Assembly: GCF_963678635.1 (NCBI RefSeq)
Contig: NC_087067.1
Span: forward strand, 61,240,594-61,304,593
Source of the DNA: Symsagittifera roscoffensis
Lineage: Eukaryota; Xenacoelomorpha; Acoela; Convolutidae
Length of the DNA stretch: 64,000 bases
Direction: 5' to 3'
Of the stretch, positions 34,994-47,500 are shown piece after piece (position 1 is the first letter of the stretch; the number at the start of each line of letters is the position of its first letter). Under the pieces are notes generated by a model. The model worked only from the letters and a program-made list of their open reading frames with translations. It had not been told where the DNA came from and made no database searches. Position numbers and translations under genes: made by a program.

Positions 34994-35526
34994 AAGTCCA
35001 CTTTCGGGAAAATGTTTCCAAAATCAAATAAATCTGAGTTAAGGCTCGGGAGCTATTTTGAAAGGTCCATCGGCTGAACCTGCATCGCATTCAGCAAGAT
35101 TTTTAATAAAAATCTGGTTGCCGTGACAACTCCAATCTACGTTTTTTTGAGAAGAAACTGCTTTCCGGATAAGGTTTTGCTCCAAGAATTGAGAAAAAAT
35201 TATAATTGAAAATGTTTTGCGGTACCCCAGGTAGCTGTTTTTGACAATGGAAGTGTAAAATTTTCGAATATTCCGAAAGTTTGGTAGAAGGTTTTGGTCA
35301 ATTTCCGGTAATCAAATATTAACTGCAATAAAATTTGGTTTGAAACCGGTAAAAAGACCAGTGCAAAATGAAAGCGCTTTCTCCGAGATGCCACCATGTA
35401 AAGGCCGTAAAGTCGTAAAAGTTCAGTTAAACATTGAAGCAAACTTGAAGTGGAATATCTCCATTAGGAAAATATTTCATGGCAAGTTTTGACATTTCTT
35501 CTTCTCGCTTCAGTTTTCGGATCGTT
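34994..35526 (-). pseudogene. MULE-derived fragment fused to the 5' end of RLE copy D
   Basis: Second copy of the fragment at 30236-30766, offset 4.76 kb, with the same join to the RLE element. Identity of the join shows that copies C and D arose by duplication of a ready-made chimera. Confidence 0.65.
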
Positions 35527-38226
35527 AATAAAGCAACAATAGGTAATGATTTAGTGCTAGACAATTATGTTAATACAACCATCTCAAATGTCCGAGTACT
35601 CAAGAGAGTACCAAAAGATTCACGTGTTCCCTTGGCGGAAAGTCTGTCGGAAAAAATAAATGACATCGTCTACAATGTAAAAGATGTTACAAAATGGCTA
35701 ACTTTTTAAACGTCGTTCTTGTTTTTTTGGAGCAACCGAAAAGAAGTGGACGTAAACAGACCGCAAGCATGAGCTCTTTGATAAATAAAAAAATTCGAGC
35801 AAATGACGTGTCACTTCCAAAACCCCATCCTCAAGTTTTGAGCCCGCCTCTGAGTGACCTCGAGCAGAGAATAAAGCTAATAAGTAGTAAGCTCGATGAA
35901 GGAAATGTAAAGGGGGGAATCAGGCTTGCTGCTTCGGACGACAAAATTGCACCTTTTTCAACTGATAACTATCAAAAATTGGTGTCTAAGCACCCTCAGT
36001 GAGCCAAATTTGCAGTCGAAATCCAGAAAAATTGAATAGTTTTTTCGTAACCGACTTCGACCTATTCAAAGCGATAATGTCCTTTCCGAACGGATCAGCA
36101 GCAGGTCCTGATAAATTAGTTCAAATTTTCAAAGATCTTGTTAGTTAGTCGAATGGCAGTGCAGGAGTTTATTTTCTGAAATCGCTTACTAAACTGGTAA
36201 ACCTCATTGGAGATGTCAAAATACCCGAACCCCTAAGACCTTTCGTTTTTGGCGCAAAGCTTATCGCCCTCATAAAGATAGACGGAGGGTTGAGACCGAT
36301 TGCCATAGGCAACACGCTGAGACGTATCGCGTCTAAAAGAGCTGGGCCCTCTCCGACCGAAAGAATTTTTTCGGAAACGCACAGGTAGGATGCGGTACTA
36401 AACGAAGAGCAGAAATAGCTGCGCGCTCCTCATTTCGAAACCTAATTGAACGCAAAGACAACCCAAAATGTACTGTTCTTTTAAAACTAGATTTTAAGAA
36501 TGCCTTTAACTCTCTAAATAGAAAAACAATGCTAAATCATGTTTATTCAAATCGCCCCGAATTGTATAATTACACCCATTGCGCGTATGCTAAACCTGGT
36601 TACATTTTTTACGGAAGCTCTGTCATAATGTCACAAGACGGAATTCAGCAAGGTGATCCTGAAGCCCCACCCCTTTTTGCGGAAACAATTCATACACTAG
36701 TCAAAAAGTTGGATTCGAAAATTAACATCTGGTATTTAGATGATGGAAATTTAGCCGACGACTATAAGGTAGTACTCCGAGACCTTAAAAACATACTGAA
36801 TTTGGAACAAATTTACGGACTGAGCTTGAACACTGAGAAGTGCGAACTTTGTTTTTTGGGACCGACTACTAGTACACAGTATAATTCAGTTTTAACACAA
36901 TTTCGAAAAATATGCCCCAAAATAACAATCAAAACAAAGGAAGAACTCCTCATTTTAGGATCTCCAATCGGCGAACTTTGCCGAAAAGAATTGCTCGACG
37001 AAAAAATTAAGGAGCTTGAAAAAATATCGGAGGTCATTGACAAACTAGACGCCCATTATGGTTTTTATCTCCTGAAAAACTGCTTTAGCATGCCAAAACT
37101 CCTTTATTTTTTGGGTACAAGTCCTTGTTTTTTGCAAAAGGAACGCTACCGCAAATTACTAAGAAATTCGTTATGCAAGGTCACTAAGGTGAAAATGGAT
37201 GATAACCAGTTTTTACAAGCAGTTCTCCCGGCAGCCAAAGGTGGCTTGGGCGTTTCTTTCGCTCGTCTACTCGCTTCGCCCGCTTTCTCAGCCTCAGCAG
37301 TAGGAGCAAAATATGCCTTGAGCGAAATCTTTGCTTTGCAGCATGTGGATGGAACCTATGATGATGCGCTTAAACGGTGGTTTGATTTTGGAAAAATTGA
37401 AATGGCTCCGGAAAATGAAATCCAAAAAAATTGGACGGAGCCAACTTTGACACCGAAACTGCAGATTTGATTTTACGACTCGAACCAACGGACGTAAAAC
37501 GATTCAACGCGTTCCAAGATAGATTTGGCTCCCAATGGTTGAACGTCATCCCGTGCAAAAATTTAAGGCTAAAAATGTCGAACCAACAGCTCAAAATTGC
37601 GATAGGACTTCGATTAGGCTCAAAAATATGCAAACGGCATATATGCGTGTGCGGAAAAGACGTTACCGAGGATGGTTGGCATGGTCTTTTCTGCCTCAAA
37701 AGTGCAGGGAGATTCTCTAGGCATTCAAACCTGAATGCCCTTATAAAGCAGAGTTTATCTTCTACTCACATTCTGTCTGTTTTAGAACCACGACACCTCC
37801 ACAGGACCGATCAGAAGCGACCAGACGGTTTGACGCTCGTTCCATGGGCTGTTGGTAAGCAGCTCTTGTGGGATGTAACGGTCGTAGACTCCTTAGCTCC
37901 TTGTAGGATTAATGCCGGGTCTGTTTGTAACCCTGGTACGGCTGCGGCTGAAGCGGAAGAGCGAAAAATTGAAAAGTATAAAGATCTTGTAAATAATGGA
38001 TATCTTTTTCAACCGCTAGATTTTGAAATTCAGGGCGCAGCCGGCCCCATCACAGAAATTTTTTTTGAGCAAGCTTTGTAAGAACCTAAGCATATGCACT
38101 GAGGAACCCAGAGCAGGCAGCTTTTTTAAAACAGAGATTTTTCCTGGCAATACAGATTGCGAACGCCGCTTGCGTACTCGGAACAATAAATGACAAAGTA
38201 ACTTTCGACGAAATTTTTTATTTGTA
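35527..38226 (+). pseudogene. RT plus restriction-like endonuclease, copy D (5'-truncated)
   Basis: Same truncated start as copy C. The first part is broken at about 35705, 36000 and 36120-36360, where a short deletion removes several codons. From 36529 to 37470 one frame is open for 313 codons, covering GIQQGDPEAP, IWYLDDGNLADD, the thumb and a region with an extra LQAVLPAAKGG compared with copies A and B. A one-base loss near 37446 shifts to 37431-38081, which holds ICVCGKDVTEDGW, RPDGLTLVPW and LLWDVTVVDS. LKLDFKNAFNSLNR is intact at about 36485. The C-terminal tail is frameshifted again after 38081. Confidence 0.8.
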
Positions 38227-39725
38227 ACACTTGTATATTTTATTTTCTCGTGTCGAGTTGCGTGTTCTTATTGAAGAAACGTAACCCGTATCGATTTTAT
38301 TTAAAAAGTACTTTAACACTTGTCATCTTCTTTTATCATTATCACTTCCATATCTAGATAATTCCAAGGATTTTGACTGGAATACGTGATGAAGGGACTC
38401 CTGACTGTAACCTCGGTTACTATGATAGTTTTGACCTTCTGATTACCTTTGAAAAAAAAAATGTTATCCCGAGCTTAAATTTGAAAAGATATTTCACTTG
38501 TGGTTATGGGGGTTTAAAGATTGCCATTTTGGCCAATTTGGGACAATTAACGCGCGATATATTTCGCGCTATTAACGCGTAAGCGGAGATTTAATCCGTC
38601 TTAGAAATCATTCCAAATTGGTTGAAAGAAGCTTATTTGCCATAATTCATTTGTTACAAGCAGCAAAATCTATCCGTTTGTACTTTATATGGCGTGTGGG
38701 GGATGATTTTCCTAAAAAACTTCAAATTTTAGAGAAAAAAAAATTCATTTAATTTTATTACATTTAATTTTTTTATAGGTTTTTACTGCTCCATAAACAT
38801 TAAAAGGCAGTCAGAACATTCAGGGCTTTGCCCTGATACGAGCAGTCCTGTTCTAACTAGCTGCGATTTGGTCGATCGCCATAAGTTAAATCAAGTTTAT
38901 TTGGAATAATTAATAGGTCTCTTTAAGTCCTTACCTTTTAAAATATTCTTGGTTCGAATGCAGTTCGAGAGAATGGAGCGAATATTGCAATACACATCTC
39001 TTTATTCGATGGACTTCAACATTGATCCGTAATGTAGCTGAACATATTATTGTAGGCGTTGAAGTTTGTTTGTCGATCAACATTTATCTTCAGTAAACAT
39101 CAGTTTGGCAGGGATCCAAAGATTCGAATTGAATTTAGCTTATTGCTGTTTTGTTTATTTGGTGGCTTTAGTGGATGAACTTCACAACTAGTCACAAGAG
39201 AGAGCATCGTTACGTATGATTTCGGGTCAATGGATTTAATCAAGCAACGATAATGCTTTTTCATGGACTGTTAAGCTAATTTTGGGTTAGTGCTTATGCT
39301 TGAAATTCAAGCATGATATAGATATTCGGTAAAAATGATTTATAAACACTTGCTTAAAAACCATTGGAGTATGTTTTCTGGCCAAACATTGCTATGGTGA
39401 AGAACGATTCATGTCTTCCCGGCTTTCTAAAAAATAGCGGAATGCGAGTGCTCGGGTAAATTTGAGTAATCGAAACAATAGACTTAGCCGTTATTTTTAA
39501 GCATTATGGAGAATTGTAAAAAAGTTTCCGGCATTTTCAGTGTTATTGGACATTTCACAATTGGCCAATTATTTTTATAACTTTTGAAAAAAATAACGGA
39601 TTTTATATGATTGTGAAGGTTTTTATTCTGACCAAATTTTCTACGAAAAGTTTTGCGCCGATAAAAGTATGAACGGTTGAATTCATGTAAAAACATTTTT
39701 ATTACCTGGAATCAATCTTCAAGTA
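38227..39725 (+). other. 3' flank of RLE copy D
   Basis: Homologous to the other three flanks. It leads into MULE sequence near 39726. No gene recognised. Confidence 0.5.
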
Positions 39726-40084
39726 CTGAGGAAATTGTCTATAAATCCACTTTCGGGAAAATGTTTCAAAAATCATATAAATCTGATTTCAGGACAATGT
39801 TTTTTTGAGAAGAAACTGCTTTCCGGATAAGGTTTTGCTCCATGAATTGAGAAAAAAATTATATTTGAAAATGTTTTGCGGTATCCCAGGTGGCTGTTTT
39901 TGACAATGGAAGTGTAAAATTTTCGAATATTCCGAAAGTTTGGTAGAAGGTTTTGTTCAATTTCCGGTAATCAAATGTTAACTGCAATAAAAATTGGTTT
40001 GAAACCGGTAAAAGGACCAGTGCAAAATGAAAGCGCTTTCTCCGAGATGCCACCATGTAAAGGCCGTAAAGTCGAAAAGTTCAG

Positions 40085-40620
40085 TTAAACATTGAAGCAA
40101 ACTTGAAGTGGAATATCTCCATTAGGAAAATATTTCATGGCAAGTTTTGACATTTCTTCTTCTCGCTTCAGTTTTTGGATCAAAATCAAACAGTTTGGAT
40201 GGAATTGCTTAATTTTTGTTCCAAATATGATGCCAAGTTTCACAAATGTTTGTGGTGCTGAGTGAAGCTGGTCTTTCATACAAGCTCCACATTTTCAATG
40301 GATATTTTCCATTGAGCCAAGTTTTCGACATACTCAAAAATTTTTCCAAACCCGTCGTAACTTCAGATCATAATAAAGTTTTTCCCATCGTACTTCTTTC
40401 GCGTGTAGTTTGTTCTGGCCAATCTGATAGGCAAATAAGACAGCGTAAGCAATCGTTGATTTTTTTGCGAAAGTTTTTGCAATCTTTTGAAAACAGACTG
40501 ACAGTAATGGAAATAACAGCCGAAATGCTGAGCTTCGGGTAAAAAATTGGGAACTGCTGCGGTAAATCCTTTTTGGTAGTCAGTCAAAAAAACTTGGTGA
40601 GAATCGTTTTCCAATTTTAT
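40085..40620 (-). pseudogene. MULE transposase core and C-terminal fragment
   Basis: FLTDYQKGFTAAVPNFLPEA followed by QHFGCYFHYCQSVFKRL fits the MULE transposase pattern in which a late catalytic acidic segment is followed by a Gly-Cys-x-Phe-His motif. Further on, with frame changes, a segment ending in FHPNCLILIQKLKREEEMSK matches the conserved Trp-His...Leu-x4-Glu C-terminal part. The second copy at 41133-41384 reads NSGENWHNIWNKKIVRFHPS. Transposase would cut and paste the element. Frames shift several times, so this is a relic. Confidence 0.6.
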
Positions 40621-41902
40621 CGCAATTCAGTGCAAGAACACTTAATGAAATTTTGTAAGATTCTTTGGACTTGAATGCTAAAACCAAAGGAATTTTTGTG
40701 GTTTTCAAATTATCCAAAACTCGTATAAATCTGACTAAGTGGCTCTGGCGCTGTTTTGAAACTTCAATCGGCTCAACCTGTATCGCATTCAACAAGACTT
40801 TCAAAAAAAATCTGGTTGCCATGACAACTGCCTCAAAGTCTACGTTTTTTTTTGAGAAGAAACTGCTTTCCGGATAAGGTTTTGCCCCAACAATGGAAAA
40901 AACCTATATCTGACACTGTTTTGCGGTATCCCAATTAGCTGATTTTGGCGATGAAAGAATAAAAAATTTCGAATGTGCCGAAAAATTGGTACAAGGTTTT
41001 GGTCAACTTCCGGTAATCAAATGTTAACTGCGATGAAATTTGATTTGAAAGCGGTAAAAGGACCAGTGCAAAATGGTAGCCCTTTCTCAGAGACGCCACT
41101 ATGTAAATTCCGCAAATTTGAAGTTTTTTCATTTAAACAATGAAGCAGACTTGAAGTTGAATATCTCCATTGGGAAAAAATTTCAAGGCAAGTTTTGACA
41201 TTTTTTCTTCTCGCTTCAGTTTTTGGATCGAAACCCAAAAACTGGGATGGAATCGCACAATTTTTTTGTTCCAGATATTGTGCCAATTTTCACCACTGTT
41301 TGGAGTGGTGAGTGAAGCTGGTCTTTCATACAAGCTCCACATTTTTACTGGATCTGTCCACTGAGCCAGGTTTTTCCGAAACACTCAAAATTTGTAGGAA
41401 ATCCGTCATAAAATTCGGATCATCAAAAGGTTTTCCTCATCTTACTTGATTCGCGTGTAGTTTGTTCTGACCAATCCGATAGGCAAACAAGGCAATGTAA
41501 ATAACCTCTGATTCATTTCACGATTTTTTTTGATCCTGCCGATACTCAGTTGATAGTTAAAATTTTGGAATTCTTTGAAAACAGCCAGACAGTAATGAAA
41601 ATGACAGCCCAAATGCTGAGCTTCGGGTAAAAAATTGGAAACTGCGGCGGTAAATTTTTTTTTGTAATCAGTCGAAAAAATTGGTGAGAATTGTTTTGGT
41701 TTTCAAATCATCCAAAACTCGTATAAATCTGAGTGAATGGCTCTGACGCAGTTTTGAAGGTTCTATCCGCTGAACCTGTATCGCATTCAGCATGATTTTC
41801 AATAAAAATCTGATTGCCATGACAACTGCCTCAAATTCTACGTTTTTTTTTTCCAGAAGAAACTGTTTTCCGGATAAAGTTTGGCCCAACAATTGAACTA
41901 AA

Positions 41903-42321
41903 TTATATCTGACACTTTTGCGGTATCTCAGGTAGCTGCTTTCGGCGACGAAAATATAAAAAATTTCGAATGTGCCGAAAGTTTGGTACGGGATTTAGGT
42001 CAATTTCAGGAATTTTTTCGACCACATCTTCATAATTTTTGGACATGTTTTTTAAGGGCTCATGTTCGACATCTGACCACTTTTTAGGCAAGTTTTCGCA
42101 GAATTTAGCTGATCGTCGACCGCGGGATGGTTGTGAATAGTTGGACAAATAGTAATTTTGCTCAAATTTAAATCAAAGAGGGTTTTTGCCTGACAATTTT
42201 TTTCTACACAAATGTAAAAAAATTTTTGTTTTTTTTTTTTCTGAAATGATAGCCCGCAATTTCTAAATTTTGGGAACCAGTTTTTACGAAGGAAAAAATT
42301 TGAACATTTTAAGAGCGGCAA
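41903..42321 (-). pseudogene. FLYWCH-like zinc finger and linker of the MULE
   Basis: The N-terminal part reads FYICVEKNCQAKTLFD and ICPTIHNHPA: Cys-x4-Cys and His-x-His as in FLYWCH fingers, which often sit in front of MULE transposases. An overlapping frame (41903-42148) continues with FCENLPKKWSDVEHEPL and NFLYFRRRKQLPEIP, the usual linker. One frameshift separates the two. The finger would bind DNA at the element ends. Confidence 0.55.
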
Positions 42322-42883
42322 GATAAATTAAACGGCTTTCAATTACAATCTTAGGTGAAAACCTTTTAGAATTTTGAACCAGAAAATTTGCCAGTTAGAC
42401 ACTTTGCCGCCAAAATAATTATTTAATTTGCAGTTGCAGAATTTTTGGTGCCAAAATTGAAATACTTTCTTTGTTAATTAGCGTCAGTATTTTCCCGCTT
42501 TTGGAAAATGCATTTAAATTTTTCTGAAATTTTCCCGCCTTTTTCGACGCTGTTATACTTCGGCACCGTTGAACGCGCCGCCCCCACTGAAGTCAAAATT
42601 CTGAAAGTGTTTATACGACTGTTCTTGTACATCTTTTCATCCATATAAACAATTGACCCGAAGTTTCCAAGTTCATTTTTACACAAGCATAGCAAGCATG
42701 TTATAGTAAGAGCTTTCTTTTTTTCCAACCTAAGTCGCAATTATTGTTGCGATGCAATTGTTGCGACAAAATGTGTTCATTTTGGAAGTGTTCATTATTA
42801 TCCAGCTATTAAGTACAACCAATGCTAAGCATAATAACACAGACTATTATATTACAAATAGCACTTGAGCTTCAAGGTATCAA

Positions 42884-42952
42884 GGTTCTGTAGCGTAGAG
42901 GTAGGGAAGGAGACCAGCAGCAAAACGAGAGGGTTCGAACCTGGGCACGGTC
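42884..42952 (+). other. tRNA-like sequence with A-box and B-box spacing
   Basis: TAGCGTAGAGGTAGG resembles an internal A box and GGTTCGAAC an internal B box, 41 bases apart, close to tRNA spacing. The outer 7 bases can pair 6 of 7 if G-T wobbles are allowed. The T-stem and D-stem pair poorly, and no convincing anticodon arm forms. It may be a decayed tRNA gene or the head of a tRNA-derived SINE. I do not call it a functional tRNA. Confidence 0.25.
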
Positions 42953-42959
42953 GGATGTT

Positions 42960-44660
42960 TTTAATGAACTTTTTCGTATACTAGTTGAAATGCGACCGCT
43001 CTTCAATTGAGGCATGTTAGTTGGTAAGTTTCCTTTTTTTCAAATTGATTGTTACTGGTAATGCGTCATAATTGGCTTGAGTCACGTAGCAATTATGAAG
43101 ACTCATATTTGGCGTTGGCGTGCGTCACTTATGAAATTTTGTAAACTCAAAGTTCTACTCATTCAGTATTTCCCAGTAGCGTTATCGGTCATTTTTTTTG
43201 CTTGTGTTTGTGAAGTACAACTTCGCCTCTGTAGGTTTTTGTTTCATAAATCTTTTGGAGGGCGTATGCTTTAGCTCTACAGTATTGTCCATTTATGGCA
43301 CCGCAAAATTTTGAAAACTTTATTGCTTGGATGGTTTTGAAGGATTTGATTTGATTAATGGTTTAATTATTTTGAATTATTTCTTCTTCATTGCCATTAT
43401 AAAAATGTTTTAAAGACATTTTATTATTATTTGAGGCTTAATTGAATGGATCGAAAAAACTATCTAGTGGACTAGGTCTTTAGTGGGCAAATACCTCCAA
43501 AAGGCTTTTGTCCTTATCTTGTAATGTTCTTTTCATTCTTGACACTCTGTTTGTTCCTTTCAATCAAGCTTCTCTCCTTTTGAGTTACCGCTTGTTATTT
43601 ACAATTAGAGAGATTATTTATTACAATCGAAATGATCTCCGCATTTTGCCCACTTGCTGGTCTCTTGTTGCTCATTTTAAATACACTTCAACTATTTTAG
43701 TTTTCAGGTATTGTTTTTGGAAATAGTTTTTGTTTTTGGAAATTGAATTTCAATCTCTAAACGGAGAGAGGCGGAGACCTGTTGAAGACCCGAACAGACA
43801 AGAAGTAGGAGAATTTGTGGAAAGGACAAAGTCTTCCTCTTCTCCTGTTCAAAGACGATCAATCGGCAGTGCCGAGATTCATTTTATTGACCTTAATCAG
43901 GTCAGTTCAGTTTACCTCCGAAGGCCTTCAGCACGGAATTACGGTTCCATTGTACTTTTCCGATAAATAGTCAGATTTTTTTCATCCTTGTTTCTGGTTT
44001 CGTTCTATAGTTAAGACTCTGTCCAATTAGTTTCAATATCATCAAAAAACAGGAGCTTTTCAACGGTTGCTGCGAAAAGTTTCAGGAAGCACACAAGGAA
44101 CTTTCCACAGTAACTACGTGTTACTTTGATATTAGCAGATGAAGCGGGCGATGAACATGAACACAGTCAGCTCAGATGCGGGTTTGCGTCAAATATATCA
44201 TCCTTTTTACTTACTGTGTCCACAATATATTATGAGATTGTGTATTTCTTGAGCTTTAGTAAATGATGCAAAATAGTTCCTCTAAAATCTAGGCATAACA
44301 ATATGTTACGGACTTGTGGCTGACGCATTTCTATGAGTAAATTGTTTTGAAGTGCAATACTAGAATTGCATTGCAGAAAACAATCTAATCCATAGGCACC
44401 TTATTTTGTTCATCTCTTCATGTTACGTAATCTGGCATGCCGTGCTTTTATTAACAGCGCTTAAAAACAAGATTGAATAGCCTTAATCAAAATTATATTG
44501 TAATATTGAACTGAAGTCTATTTTGAACAATTTTTTTTTGTTAAAGCTTGTTAATTTTTCATCGGTTCGAACTAGCGGGCCGCAAGGGCAATTGTGCAAT
44601 AGAAGTTTTTATCAAGCGCATGTAGCGTTGTAATTAACAGAAAAGTTAATAACGAAAATG
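42960..44660. other. no recognisable feature
   Basis: Unique-looking AT-rich sequence. Open frames such as 43730-43966 are short and resemble no known family. No repeats with the neighbouring elements were found by eye. Confidence 0.4.
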
Positions 44661-44661
44661 T

Positions 44662-44937
44662 ATGGAGCTTTATATTCGAACAAATAGCTCGAATCAAAAC
44701 GAAGCTTTGATTGTTTTGACAACCCCATCATTTAAAGAAGAAGAAGAAGAAGAAGAATTAATTTCACTTAACAAAATCAGATACACTATTACATTAAGCA
44801 AAAAGAATATTTTTTATCACATAATCAATGAATCAACAGTTTACCCAGGATTGATAAGTGAGGATACGCAAAGGGTTTCCTTCAAACCCACTAGGAGCGT
44901 ACCCCACAGATTACACAAAAGAAAAGCACATCAATGA
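44662..44937 (+). CDS. short hypothetical ORF with a Glu run
   Basis: An ATG-started frame of 91 codons containing a run of six Glu encoded by a GAA microsatellite (about 44736-44758), then a mixed segment and a basic end. I do not recognise it, and there is no neighbouring gene context. AATAAA occurs shortly after the stop (near 44956). It may well be a chance frame. Confidence 0.2.
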   Translation: MELYIRTNSSNQNEALIVLTTPSFKEEEEEEELISLNKIRYTITLSKKNIFYHIINESTVYPGLISEDTQRVSFKPTRSVPHRLHKRKAHQ

Positions 44938-45175
44938 GTTATGAATAAGTGATAAATAAAATATTTATGAAACCAAATAGCAATAAGAAGAAAAAAGTTT
45001 TTAGAATTTAATTTACGGCTCATCCACCTCGCGAAAAAAAGCCCTTAAATTCTCCAGAAATTTTGGCAGAGTAACGCCCTTTTTTTGACCATTTTTCAAA
45101 ATTTCTTGAAATATGATTATGTCCTTTAGGTGCAAAGCAAAACAACCCAAAACTGTATACCCATACTCAGACCTG

Positions 45176-45397
45176 AATAGTATTAAACTATGTTGCCCAG
45201 AGACAACGCCTGGTCTTCTGAAACAATACAGTTCGAGCCGCCTCACCCCGCACCTGAACACAGTCATATTGATAATCATAAAGCAAAATAGTATTAAATT
45301 ATGTTGCCCGGAGACAACGCCTGGTCTTCTGAAACAATACAGCTCGAGCCGCCTCACCCCGCACCTGAACACAGTCATATTTATAATCATAAAGCAA
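45176..45397. repeat. 111-bp tandem duplication
   Basis: Two adjacent copies starting at AATAGTATTAAA (45176 and 45287) share GCCTGGTCTTCTGAAACAAT and CGCCTCACCCCGCACCTGAA with only a few substitutions. As 111 is divisible by three, both strands show 37-residue repeats in some frames, which I take as a by-product. Confidence 0.85.
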
Positions 45398-45459
45398 AAA
45401 TATACCTAACAAGTTCGTATTTCTCATGTATAAACGTATCTCTTAGCATATGTGCCAAA

Positions 45460-46966
45460 TTATTTAGTTCCCCTTTTTTAAGTTTAAAACATTTTCCGGG
45501 AGCAAGTTATTATCTCTAAATATCTTCAACAGTTTGCATCCTCTTAACCATATCGATTGTCTTTTTGTTTTTGTCCTACAGCAAGGAGCTTCAAATTGAA
45601 TACCTATAGAATTTCTGGTAAAATAAGCCGATTTTGTTTTCAGAGTGAAAAAATCGTTAAGAAATGCGGTTGAATTCAACTTGTTTATTGATCTTAAGCA
45701 AAATTTGAGAAGATCGCACACATACAGCTCATGAACTGTTAAAATTTTGTGTTCTCTAAACCTTTCCCTAATACAACAAATTTCCTTACCTTGTAAATCA
45801 TTCGAAATATTTTGTTTTGCAAAAGGAAAATTGGATTGAGATTCGAGAAGCTCGTTATCCCATATACAAGTAATCCATATTGTATAATGGGTTTGATGTT
45901 GTAACAATAATATTTTATTAGCACATCTATCGGTACAAGTTTTCTCATTTGAGCAATAACTCCACAATGCCTTCCTAGTTTCGCTTTTACTTTTTCAACG
46001 TGCGTACAAAATGACAGTTTTGAATCCGCAAAAACACCTAGATATTTGCAATACGCCTAAGAAATAACCATATAATTGTTAATGCACAACTGAAGACTGG
46101 AAGCACTTACTTTATTTTGGAAACTTAGTAATATTGATTTATCTTCATTAAGTGTTAGCTTATTTCTATTTAGCCAGTAACATATATTTTGTATGTCGTT
46201 GGTGAAGACCTCGAAAGATTCGTTTTCACAAGTGACATTGGTATCATCTGCAAATAGGTAAACGGTTGTGTCTTTTACGCAATTGGGCATATCATTAATA
46301 TATATTAAAAACAATAACGGACCGATCACGGAACGTTGCGGAACGAACTCCATGCGAAACATTCGTCCAATCAGAGTAAACGGAGTTTGTGAGCACACAT
46401 TGCCTACGATTGCACAGATAATTTCGAAACCAATCATTACACAATCCTCCTATTCCGTAGTTTTCTAATTTGTGTAAAAGTAGTTCATGATCCAATGTAT
46501 CAAAGGCTTTCTTAAGATCTAGGAACATACTGAATTTCATTGACTTACCACCGTAACTAAGTTTTTCTGTTAACTCAACTAATGCATCGATAGTATTGTA
46601 TTTCTGTCTAAATCCAAATTGTTTTTCATATAAAAGGTTGAACTTGTTCAAATAGTTGTATAGGCGAAAATGCATTACTTTTTCAAAGGTTTTATTGCAA
46701 CAATTTAAGGAAATGGGCCTGTAGTTATTTTCATCTGTTTTACTACCTTCTTCATAGAAGGGCTGGATTTTGGCGCTCTTGAGCTGTTCGGGATATTGGC
46801 CGGATTCGAATGAGAGGTTTATCAAATAAGTTAAATATGGCGCAATTACATGAGAAACTGTCTTAATGATAATATTGCTTATTTCATCTACTCCCGTAGA
46901 CTGTTTCGCTTTTAGATTCTCTATTATTTCCAGGACTTCGAACATTGTTATTTTGTGTAAGAACAT
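45460..46966 (-). pseudogene. LINE reverse transcriptase (ORF2 C-terminal part)
   Basis: Frame 46966-46295 begins with the RT N-terminal segment (LKAKQSTGVDEISNIIIK). It carries SAKIQPFYEEGSKTDENNYR, KVMHFRLYNYLNKFNLLY, the palm motif A MFLDLKKAFDTLDHELLLHK and QCVLTNS. A frameshift near 46340-46400 leads to 46437-46057 with VIGPLLFLIYINDMP and the catalytic LFADDTNVTC (ADD box), then WLNRNKLTLNEDK. After an in-frame stop, KYLGVFADSKLSF and PIIQYGLLVYGITSF complete the typical thumb and tail (to about 45739). It would copy LINE RNA at the nicked target; the stops and frameshifts make it inactive. Confidence 0.8.
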
Positions 46967-47500
46967 TGATTGTGGTGCATTAAATTTTGAATAAGTCTCA
47001 TGAGACTCTCTGCTATCACTTGGTAATGATGCCAGAAGTTTTGACGCAATGTTAGCGAAGTAATCATTTAAGTGGTTGGCGATCTTCTGATTATTATCTA
47101 TCTCTAAATATCCATTTTAAAGAAGAGGAACGTTTCCACTCCTTCGACATGTTCCTATTATTTCATTTAATATTTTAAAAACCTGTCTCGAGTCTCCAAT
47201 GCAATTATTGAACCTTTTGTAATAGTTATTTCTTTTGCTTAGCTTAACTAATTTTTCTACTTTACTTCTCTCGGAGAGGAATTTTTCGCGCTTGGTCTTA
47301 TTTGTTTTGTTACCTATCCCTTCCTTGTACATTCTGTCTCTGGAACTAATTGCTTTTTTTATTTCTTTGCTGACCCACCCTGCCGAAGAGCAATCTTTTG
47401 CAGTGCATATAAGTACAGGTGCATATTCATCAATCGTTTTATTAAAGCAATTTTGAAAGTTTCGTACGAGGAATTGATATTTTCATCAACTAAAAGTTGT
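46967..47500 (-). pseudogene. LINE ORF2 linker between endonuclease and RT
   Basis: Minus-strand frames contain SSAGWVSKEIKKAISSRDRM, matching the W-x3-EI-x-A-x4-R segment found between the endonuclease and RT of jockey-like LINEs, and then SKRNNYYKRFNNCIGDSRQV. An in-frame stop and a frameshift occur. The sequence from about 47500 to 47690 has no clear assignment. Confidence 0.6.

Larger units (their letters stand above)
39726..42321 (-). mobile_element. Mutator-like (MULE) DNA transposon relic with internal duplication
   Basis: The minus strand carries a FLYWCH-like zinc finger, a linker with an R-x2-R...P-x2-P pattern, and pieces of a MULE transposase. Several blocks occur twice, for example around 40700-40890 and 41700-41890, and the C-terminal piece at about 40085-40280 and 41133-41384, so the relic itself contains a partial tandem duplication. 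No terminal inverted repeats were located. All frames are broken. Confidence 0.6.

Noticed and set aside
43730-43966. Possible exon of a host gene
   Set aside because: Short frame with no clear splice sites, homologues or flanking exons.
45013-45390. 125-codon minus-strand frame with two 37-residue repeats
   Set aside because: Produced by the 111-bp tandem duplication. No ATG context or recognisable domain.
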